20,040 nt of DNA. Origin: SMTZ1-83 sp048884925. Its GTDB lineage: Archaea > Asgardarchaeota > Thorarchaeia > Thorarchaeales > Thorarchaeaceae. The position numbers and the translations under genes are program-made. Location of the stretch: assembly GCA_048884925.1 (NCBI GenBank), contig JBHLQK010000028.1, positions 1-20,040 on the forward strand, in the 5' to 3' direction. Below are positions 13,953-20,040 of the stretch, piece after piece. Below the pieces are notes generated by a model, which was given only the letters and a program-made list of their open reading frames with translations, made no database searches and had not been told where the DNA came from. Each line of letters opens with the position of its first letter. The stretch's first letter is position 1.

Positions 13953-16277
13953 CTACTCTGATTCCTTAGAGGTGAGTGCACTTGCTGCGAGTAGCGTGAC
14001 ATCGGAGTCGGCTACGAAACTTGAAGTCCAAATTGGTAGTGGTGGCTCCTCACCTTGTGTGAGCATCTCTTGCCATGCCTCATCTGTGAGCCGATCATCC
14101 ATCGGCCAGGTGAACTCATAATATGAGAAGATTCCCCCTCTCGTGAGAACTACTTGTCCCTCGATTAGAACTGCAACATAGATGACCATTGGTCTCCCCA
14201 CAGCCTCTTCAAGAACTTCGCCGTAGTTTGGGTCAGTATGGACATCCGCAATGACAGCCATGTCGTCATCGGCCTCAGAGGTCAAGGAAAATTGATCCGC
14301 ATCCCGAGGCATTGCTACAATTCCACCTAATAACCCTCCAATACCTTCAAGGAGTCCGCGGTCCTCATCAGCTAAGGATGTTCCTTCTAGTTCCTTAATT
14401 GAGATTGTTTGAAGACGGAGAAGCAAGTCATACAATGAGTCTAGCTTATTTGCGATAATGCTTGACAGAAGACTTCGTGAATCGAGTCCATCTATCATCA
14501 TCTTGCATAGAGACGCCAGACGTGCATATACTTGTGGAACTGGTTCCACATATCCTTTCGGTGGTGCTGGTGGAATTGCTGTTGGTGCTGTGTATGACTG
14601 CTTTGCATAGAGGATTGTATCATGCCTCAATTCAGCCCATGAACCTAGCGCTGTAGATAGCTGCTTGTCTACCCAAGCTTCACTCTGCATGAAGAAAGGA
14701 TAGCCTTCGCCTGGATCAGACAGAAGAGGGAGAAGAGAGTATAGCCATAGATAGTAAAGGTTGCTAGTCCACTCGGCATCAGTGATATTGGCTACCATGT
14801 CCCAGAGCATGTTCATCTGCGATTCATAGTTCTCATAGACTTTCTCGGTTTCAAGGAGCTCCCATGCCCGGTCGGATCCCAAAGCTGCCATAACATCTAG
14901 CCCCATTGGCATGAGTCTTGGATTCTCCATGGTTCCAACATTATTATAGACTAGTTGCCCCAGGATGTAGCTATCTGGAATATACCTCTGCCCCATGAAC
15001 CGAAGTCCCATGGTCTGGGTCAGAGTCAAATTGTCTGGAAGAAGATGGCCCAATATTGTTGGTTCTCGCAACTCCAGAGCAGCATTAATGAAATCCTCTA
15101 GAAGAACATCATCATCAAGGTCAGGAATGGTGATCTCAGAGCCGTAGATGGTCTGGATCAGTTCCAAGTACTCAGTTGGTAGGAGGTCGTCAGCAGCACC
15201 CACAAAGAAGACTGTGGGTTCATAGATTGCATCCCATAAGTCATAACCTGTGATTCCAGCTGGCATGGTGGATATCTCATCCATGAGGGCCAATGAGATG
15301 AGAATGGCCTGCGCAGTGTTATCCATGCCCTTTTCATTTGGAAATTCAGGAAGATTGGGCTGCAATCGCAGAGATACTCTCCCATACCACATCATTGCTT
15401 TGAAGTAACGCTCAAGAGTTTCACTGCGCGTGTAATGTCCCCGTGGCACGAATTGAGTGAAGTCTTCTTGGTAGTCTTGGAACCATTCATCCGTTATAGT
15501 ATCGTGCGCTTCAATCAGAGCGAGCACATTAGCAACCTCGATGTCAACCTGAAATGGGAATGCTGGAGGAATCATGTAGTTATCGTCGATGAGCTTGAGA
15601 GCGACCGTGAAGAACATCATGTTTCTTAAAGCAGCATCCTTCCATCTTCCATCAGGAGCTGCCAAGTATTGTGCAAAACTAGATTCCAGCATTGAGGCTG
15701 TTATGTTTCCAAGTAGATCCCAAAAGGAATAAACCTCAACTTCCCTCAAAGCCAAGTCGTAAAGAACATGGAACGCGTGTAGGACCGCATCAGAAGACAC
15801 GAAACTGGGAATGCCTTCATCACCATTCAATTCCAAAATCTCCTGGATTTGCTTGTACTGATTTTGAGTGGCAGCAGCAAAACCATTGTTTTCTATCTGG
15901 AGAATCAANNNNNNNNNNAAAAGTCAGAATACCACCATCATAGTCTCCCTCAAACATTTTCTCAAAAAATTTAGAAGGGTTCCAATCAATCCATAGTCAG
16001 CAACATTGGAAAGGCCCGGGCTAACGGTGTATAATGGCGCATTTGCAGTGAAAGGCTCTTCATGTGGCTGGAAGTCTGCGAAGTTGCTAGTCACAATGTC
16101 GTTGATTGTGTAGACGGGTTCATTAGGATGAGAAAGGAACCCAAATGGACCAAAAGCACCACCAAGATAACTAATTGTGCCCACAAGGCTCACTGCCAAA
16201 AGCGCTGACACTAGCCCTGCGGCATACATCTTCCGCCTAATATCGCTATCAATAGCTCTCGCAATGACTTGAAGCAT
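13953..16277 (-). CDS. DUF3160 protein, copy B (interrupted by assembly gap and apparent frameshift)
   Basis: The upstream member of the DUF3160 tandem pair. The N-terminal piece (ATG 16277 down to about 15960) has the same cytosolic start, membrane helix and PVYTI-DIV region as copy A. The C-terminal piece (15908 down to 13953) covers 651 codons with the full DUF3160 core. Between them lie ten N (15909-15918). The frame also breaks in a T6 run (plus strand A-run 15964-15969): with one extra T the reading becomes NFFEKMFEGDYDGGILTF, protein-like right up to the N run, instead of ending at a TGA. The gene is therefore most likely intact in the organism and longer than copy A here by at least about 20 residues. 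It should not be annotated as two genes. Function unknown, as for copy A. Confidence 0.8.
15909..15918. other. Assembly gap (10 N)
   Basis: Ten undetermined bases inside DUF3160 copy B. The true gap length is unknown; a fixed-length N run is a common scaffolding placeholder. The repeat formed by the two near-identical DUF3160 genes is a plausible cause. Confidence 0.99.
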
Positions 16278-16350
16278 GTCAATTTCATAGGCTCAGATAT
16301 ACTTAGTACCATGGATTAGAACACCCTGCCTATGCCTTAGAACAGAATTA
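16278..16350 (-). promoter_or_regulatory. Duplicated upstream region of DUF3160 copy B
   Basis: Counterpart of 13805-13880 with the same ordered blocks (TTTCATAGGCTCA, TACTTAGTACCATGGA, TAGAACACCC, CTTAGAACA). It belongs to the divergent space between copy B and the plus-strand gene at 16421. Confidence 0.5.
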
Positions 16351-16420
16351 TGCATTAGCTGCTGACAAGGAAGAAGAGATTAATCTGAGGAAAGTGAAGA
16401 CCTAATGTGCGTGGTGACAA

Positions 16421-16876
16421 TTGTCAGACACAAGTGACGAGTCCTCTCTCGATCCAGAACTTAGAGGAAACACACTCAGAGTCTACTGGTTGATGCTGTC
16501 TCAAAACGAGTCAGTGGGTGTCAGAGAGGTACAGAGGGCGCTAGGCATGTCTAGTCCTTCTGTAGCGAGTCATCATCTATCAAAGCTGGTTTCTTTGGAG
16601 CTAGTTGAGAAGCTCCCGGACAATTCGTACGAGGTTAGCCGAGTTGTCAAAGTTGGAGTTCTCAGAAATTTCATCGGCTTTCGGGGAAGGTTTCTACCAC
16701 GCTATATGTTTGTGGCCATTTTCTTCACAATGGCGACTCTAGCCTATCTTGCGATAAGTCTCCTGAATCCTAGGCCGGGACTCTATGACAAATACATCGC
16801 CCTCGCTATCGGCTCAGTTGGAGCACTCTTTGCATGGTGGGAAACAATTCGGCTATGGAAACTGAAATTGACATGA
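16421..16876 (+). CDS. Winged-helix protein with two C-terminal membrane helices
   Basis: A 151-residue membrane-tethered DNA-binding protein. Residues 14-75 form an ArsR/MarR-like winged helix, with SVGVREVQRALGMSSPSVAS (31-50) followed by HHLSKLVSLELVEKL as the helix-turn-helix and YEVSRVVKVGV as the wing. Two hydrophobic helices follow (about 94-115 and 125-146), with the short NPRPGLYDK loop between them. The start is TTG 16421: TGA is in frame at 16415-16417, and GGTGA (16413-16417) lies 3 bases before the TTG. It is divergent from DUF3160 copy B (143 bases between) and converges with the exonuclease gene 18 bases away. It may regulate the DUF3160 pair or respond to a membrane signal; neither is shown. 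Confidence 0.8.
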   Translation: MSDTSDESSLDPELRGNTLRVYWLMLSQNESVGVREVQRALGMSSPSVASHHLSKLVSLELVEKLPDNSYEVSRVVKVGVLRNFIGFRGRFLPRYMFVAIFFTMATLAYLAISLLNPRPGLYDKYIALAIGSVGALFAWWETIRLWKLKLT

Positions 16877-16894
16877 CTCCGAGTATTTGCTGAG

Positions 16895-17665
16895 TTACCA
16901 TTCTTTGGAACTGAGGTCAAGTCTTATGGGGCAATGGTCAGAACCAAGGACCTCGCTTAAGATGTCACTTCCTACTAATTGATCTTTGAATTCCTCGTTT
17001 ATTACAAAATAATCCAATCGCCATCCAACGTTCTTGGCTCTGGCGTTGTGAAGGTATGACCACCATGTGTAGTGGCCTCCTTCCTGAGTATACTCCCTGA
17101 ATGTGTCAACGTATCGTTTGGAAAGCATCCGATCAAACCAGGCTCTTTCATCATCAGTGAATCCTGCATGACCACGATTGCTCTTCGGTCTTGCAATATC
17201 TATCTCCTTATGTGAAACATTGAAATCGCCAGTTATAATGACGCCCTTTCTTTTCCGAAGTCCTTGAACATATCTAAGCAATCTGGCATTGAAATCCAAT
17301 TTGAAATCCAGTCTTTCAAGCATACGGCCCGCATTTGGGAAATATACATTCACGAGATAGAATCTGTCGTATTCTAGTGTAAGAGCACGACCTTCGGTGT
17401 CAAATCCCTTTTTGTCTATGCCTTTGAACACAGATAGAGGTGGCTCCTTTGCAAGAACCATTGTACCACTGTACCCTCTTTTCTCAGCATGATGCCAATG
17501 CTGTTCATACTCGCTAAGTGCAAGAGATGCAATGTCATCCATGCCAGCTGACGACTTCGTTTCTTGAAAGCAGTATACATCAGCATTTTCATTGTGAATG
17601 AACTCAAGCAGGCCTTTCTTGAGACACGCTCGAATTCCATTGACATTCCAGGAGATTATTTTCAA
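16895..17665 (-). CDS. xth: Exodeoxyribonuclease III / AP endonuclease (Xth family)
   Basis: A 256-residue enzyme (267 if TTG 17698 is used) that cuts DNA at abasic sites and trims 3' ends in base excision repair. Counting from TTG 17698, the family motifs are all present: SWNVNGIRA with Asn18, FQETK with the metal ligand Glu46, Tyr119 in VNVYFPNAG, GDFNVSHKEIDIARPKSN with Asp158 and Asn160, WWSY and GWRLDYF, and the catalytic SDHCP (Asp254, His255). I prefer TTG 17665 because it gives the classic start MKIISWNVNGIRA. The upstream TTG 17698 would place the gene only 7 bases after the methyltransferase stop. Either way the two genes form an operon. Normal length, no damage. Confidence 0.93.
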   Translation of the reverse strand: MKIISWNVNGIRACLKKGLLEFIHNENADVYCFQETKSSAGMDDIASLALSEYEQHWHHAEKRGYSGTMVLAKEPPLSVFKGIDKKGFDTEGRALTLEYDRFYLVNVYFPNAGRMLERLDFKLDFNARLLRYVQGLRKRKGVIITGDFNVSHKEIDIARPKSNRGHAGFTDDERAWFDRMLSKRYVDTFREYTQEGGHYTWWSYLHNARAKNVGWRLDYFVINEEFKDQLVGSDILSEVLGSDHCPIRLDLSSKEW

Positions 17666-17705
17666 GATGCTCGTCCATTTCAACGAGAGAGCTGACAATT
17701 CTATC

Positions 17706-18557
17706 TTATGGTTGAGAGTCCTTGATTTTCACATGGATGAACTTCGCAAGTTTGAGCTTCGAATTGAGAGCCATTGTAAGTCGAGTGCGCAATCCCCAAC
17801 TCGGATTCATTCCAACTCGAGAGAAATACGGAAACCAATCAACTACATCAAGTAACTCAGACCAGCTCTCAATTTGACTGGGACTCTTTGCATCGAATTT
17901 GTGATAGATCCCGGTAATGCCGTACTTCCTAAAACGCCTATTGATGACCCAATTTCCTCTGGATGAACTACTGTCGAAGATGATTTCTCCTCCTGGAAAT
18001 CTCTGAGCGATTGTCCTGAAGAATTGTGAAACATCTTCTTCTTCAAAATATGCAAAGAGTCCTCCAGCAATCATGAGGAGACCATCAGCCTTGTTGAAGC
18101 CTATTTCTTCCATCCAACTGAAATCAAAGATTGACTTTGCTATGCATCTACTTCTTGAAGTTTCAGGGATTAGTTGACGGCGATAATCTATTGCATCTGG
18201 GAGGTCAAGATCAAACCAATGCATGGTTTCATTGTCAACTCTAGAAAAGGTTGTGTCTAAGCCACAGCCAAGATTTACAATTGTGGCATGAGGTTTGCTT
18301 AGAAGAAATGCCGTAATTGTGTCGTCGAATGTTCTGGCTCTGATTGCAAACGCAAGTCCTAGCAGCTCATCAATGAAGTCCTCTAAAATGTCAAAGTCCT
18401 CTTGTGGTCCGCCGTAATTCCTTTTCACCTGTTCAATGAGGTCTATGGCTTGGTCATCCTTCAGCAAATCAGGATACAGCTGTGAATACTTTGCACGTGC
18501 CCACAATGGTCCGACCATTGTGGACTGAATGGTAGCTGCATCAGCAGACTTGTTCAT
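17706..18557 (-). CDS. SAM-dependent methyltransferase, leucine carboxyl methyltransferase (LCM/PPM1-type O-methyltransferase) family
   Basis: A 283-residue class I methyltransferase. SAM-binding motif I is IVNLGCGLDT (93-102), followed by the acidic loop HWFDLDLPDAIDYRRQLIPE (113-132) typical of the LCM/TcmP-like group, and MIAGGLFAYFEEEDV (162-176) as the motif IV/post-IV region. Members carboxyl- or O-methylate proteins or small molecules; the substrate here is unknown. The ATG at 18557 has GGAAGA 7 bases upstream. It is first in a two-gene minus-strand operon with the exonuclease III gene and divergent from the DUF3795 gene. The metabolic link between a methyltransferase and a repair nuclease is unclear and may be fortuitous. 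Confidence 0.88.
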   Translation of the reverse strand: MNKSADAATIQSTMVGPLWARAKYSQLYPDLLKDDQAIDLIEQVKRNYGGPQEDFDILEDFIDELLGLAFAIRARTFDDTITAFLLSKPHATIVNLGCGLDTTFSRVDNETMHWFDLDLPDAIDYRRQLIPETSRSRCIAKSIFDFSWMEEIGFNKADGLLMIAGGLFAYFEEEDVSQFFRTIAQRFPGGEIIFDSSSSRGNWVINRRFRKYGITGIYHKFDAKSPSQIESWSELLDVVDWFPYFSRVGMNPSWGLRTRLTMALNSKLKLAKFIHVKIKDSQP

Positions 18558-18655
18558 GCTATGGTCTTCCTCTCAGTATTCCGGGATGGAACAATGATAT
18601 CCGTTTTTCGTATTAAAAGGGACTAAGCGACCTAGCCGTCATTTCAGGCTGGAAG

Positions 18656-18663
18656 TTTATATC
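18656..18663 (+). promoter_or_regulatory. Possible TATA box of the DUF3795/Fpg-like operon
   Basis: TTTATATC lies 41 bases before TTG 18697 and 28 bases before GGAGGG. Archaeal start sites lie about 25 bases after the TATA centre, so the transcript would begin just at the ribosome-binding site. Plausible but unproven. Confidence 0.4.
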
Positions 18664-18683
18664 GCTGCAATGCTACTATAATT

Positions 18684-18689
18684 GGAGGG
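18684..18689 (+). promoter_or_regulatory. Strong Shine-Dalgarno that decides the DUF3795 start
   Basis: GGAGGG lies 7 bases before TTG 18697. The earlier in-frame TTG at 18682 overlaps this site and has no Shine-Dalgarno of its own, so the later TTG is preferred. Confidence 0.6.
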
Positions 18690-18696
18690 ATGGATA

Positions 18697-19740
18697 TTGG
18701 AGCAGGTAATCAGTAAGTGCGGCAACTATTGTGGCACCTGTCCTTGGGGTTGTTACCAGCGTGCTAGAATCTCGGAAGAGGGCTGGGAAACATACCGCGA
18801 TGATGCCAAGAAGTATGTAGGATTCACACCAACAGCCAAGCCATGCCAAGCCTGTCAAACTCCCAATGAGAAGCTTGCTAAAGATGTTGGTGTACACAAC
18901 TTTGTGCGTGGGTGTTTAGCAAGAGAGTGTGCCACCTCCAACGGAATTCAAAATTGCGCCTATTGTTCAAGATACCCTTGTGATTGGATTGAAGCTCACG
19001 TAGGCGAGATTACCAGAGAAAGTGTTTCAGAGCGTCTGGGTGAGCCTGTCCCCGATAAGGCTTATGAGCAATTCATTGAGCCATTCCAAGGAAAAGCCCA
19101 TCTCGATGTGATTAGAGCGAGTCTCAATAGTGACGATATAATTGAATCGAAAACTGTGGAGCCTCCTGTCAAGAAAGTTATTGACTATCCTGCGAATGCA
19201 AAAATCCAGGGAATAAAATCGTCTGACCTCAAAGCAGTCCATCCATTCCTTTCCATGCTAGCAAACACGAAATTCGGATTGAAACATCCAGATACGGTTG
19301 CTGGAGCAGGAATAATCAAAGCTCGTCGCGAGATTCTATACAGATTGATTTGGACAATTCTTATGAATGGCGAGCTTCGAAATGGAGGCAAGAAGGTCGT
19401 AATAGACGGAGTCACCTATGCAGAGCACAAGAAAGGAAGAGACCCCCTTACTACTCAGTTTCGGGCGAACATGTATTTCAAGATGCTGAGAAATCTTGGC
19501 ATTGATGCCAAGCTAATTCAGCTGCATGATAAGTGGACAACTGACATGGGATTCCTGAGGACTCACGTTCCCAAAACACATGAACCTGCATGGGAATTGG
19601 CTGTAACCTTCGCTGATAAAATCGGTGGGAAGACCATACTCAAAGCACTCAAAGCCTATGCGAATGAGTTGACCCGCGAGTATGATAAGAAAGCATACTC
19701 TCGTTTCTCAAAGGCGGACATGCGGTTCTTGAGCGTATGA
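18697..19740 (+). CDS. Cys-rich DUF3795 protein with an additional C-terminal domain
   Basis: A 347-residue protein. The first about 100 residues carry eleven cysteines (8, 12, 15, 19, 50, 53, 73, 78, 87, 90, 95) in CxxxCxxCxxxC, CxxC and CxxCxxxxC arrangements. KCGNYCGTCPWGC at the start matches the DUF3795 family, thought to bind metal or iron-sulfur clusters; the function is unknown. A linker (about 105-165) leads to a second, mostly helical domain (about 165-347) with EPAWELAVTFADKIGGKTILK near the end, which I do not recognise. The start is TTG 18697 after GGAGGG. It is followed after 10 bases by an Fpg-like glycosylase, so the two are probably cotranscribed. Most DUF3795 proteins are much shorter, so the C-terminal extension is unusual. 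Confidence 0.78.
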   Translation: MEQVISKCGNYCGTCPWGCYQRARISEEGWETYRDDAKKYVGFTPTAKPCQACQTPNEKLAKDVGVHNFVRGCLARECATSNGIQNCAYCSRYPCDWIEAHVGEITRESVSERLGEPVPDKAYEQFIEPFQGKAHLDVIRASLNSDDIIESKTVEPPVKKVIDYPANAKIQGIKSSDLKAVHPFLSMLANTKFGLKHPDTVAGAGIIKARREILYRLIWTILMNGELRNGGKKVVIDGVTYAEHKKGRDPLTTQFRANMYFKMLRNLGIDAKLIQLHDKWTTDMGFLRTHVPKTHEPAWELAVTFADKIGGKTILKALKAYANELTREYDKKAYSRFSKADMRFLSV

Positions 19741-19750
19741 AAGGAGCGAA

Positions 19751-20040
19751 TTGAAATTGAGTATTGAGTTGCCTGAGGCCTCTATCCTTGCAAAGCAAAT
19801 GAACAAAGAGCTGGTCGGGAAGAAGATAGAGTCCTGGAATCTGGATGAACTGGAGAAGCTCCAGAAGTCCAAAATGGTGGGTAGAAGTCTGAAGAGCTTT
19901 GACAATCTGAAAGGGAGAACAATTCAGTCAGTTGTATCGAGGGGAAACGGAATAAGGGTAAAATTAGACGATGGAATGAACATGTTTTTTGCACCTGAAT
20001 ACGGAGCAGCGTTTGGATTCCATGAGGATGATTCTACCTT
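19751..20040 (+). CDS. Fpg/Nei-like DNA glycosylase, N-terminal part (runs off the right edge)
   Basis: The first 96 codons read MKLSIELPEASILAKQMN, then KELVGKKIES and later VVSRGNGIRVKLDDGMNM. This is the N-terminal beta-sandwich of formamidopyrimidine-DNA glycosylase/endonuclease VIII proteins, which remove oxidised bases. GGAG at 19743-19746 lies 4 bases before TTG 19751. TTG 19757 (giving MSIELPE) lies 10 bases after it and is also possible. With either start the residue after Met is Lys or Ser, not the catalytic Pro2 of classic Fpg (MPELPE), although ELPE itself is kept. It lies 10 bases after the DUF3795 gene. The zinc finger and helix-two-turn-helix regions would lie beyond the window. 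Confidence 0.75.
   Translation, partial: MKLSIELPEASILAKQMNKELVGKKIESWNLDELEKLQKSKMVGRSLKSFDNLKGRTIQSVVSRGNGIRVKLDDGMNMFFAPEYGAAFGFHEDDST

Noticed and set aside
15924..16277. Separate 117-residue protein
   Set aside because: It is the N-terminus of DUF3160 copy B; its apparent stop results from a homopolymer frameshift just before the N gap.
1..20040. tRNA, rRNA or CRISPR array
   Set aside because: No T-loop consensus within a cloverleaf, no rRNA-like sequence and no regularly spaced direct repeats were found by eye.

Overview
The window looks like a draft scaffold from an Asgard archaeon, most likely a Thorarchaeota-type lineage. That is an inference. It rests on two tandem Rab-like small GTPases with an archaeal-style DLAGQP switch II, TATA-like elements in some intergenic regions, oligo-T stretches after genes, large secreted proteins anchored in the membrane, and a moderate base composition. 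A run of ten N at 15909-15918 shows that this is a scaffolded assembly. No rRNA, tRNA, CRISPR array or transposase was seen.

Left part (1-3207, all minus strand): the 5' end of a small YHS-domain protein (1-96), two paralogous Rab-like GTPases (429-1016 and 1176-1784), and a YcaQ/AlkX-like winged-helix DNA glycosylase (1981-3207). Next comes a 908-residue secreted protein (3330-6056) with a DNRLRE-type N-terminal domain, an apparently split fibronectin-III-like module and a C-terminal membrane anchor.

Middle (6209-8478): an intact amidohydrolase (6557-7459) lies in a noticeably GC-richer block. The genes on both sides point away from it. The right-hand one (7591-8478) is clearly only the C-terminal half of a condensation/acyltransferase-fold protein. 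The left-hand one (6209-6508) is a short unrecognised reading frame that may also be a remnant. The block may be a replacement by horizontal transfer or a chimeric contig join.

Centre (8558-11461, plus strand): a secreted beta-propeller-like protein with a C-terminal anchor is followed by a PadR-family repressor preceded by two near-identical palindromes of the form ATGT-N8-ACAT. The repressor overlaps by one base (TAATG) with a small His/Met-rich coiled-coil protein, and an oligo-T terminator follows.

Right part (11492-16277, minus strand): a tandem pair of very similar DUF3160 proteins with an N-terminal membrane anchor. Both the promoter-side sequence and a 3' hairpin are duplicated with the genes. 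The upstream copy is interrupted by the N gap and by an apparent one-base homopolymer error.

Far right: a winged-helix protein with two membrane helices (16421-16876, plus) converges on an exonuclease III/AP endonuclease and a leucine-carboxyl-methyltransferase-like gene (both minus). Divergent from these is a Cys-rich DUF3795 protein (18697-19740), followed 10 bp later by the start of an Fpg/Nei-like DNA glycosylase that runs off the window. Three DNA base-damage repair genes (YcaQ-like, ExoIII, Fpg-like) therefore occur here but do not form one operon. Many starts appear to be TTG preceded by a Shine-Dalgarno-like GGTG/GGAG.
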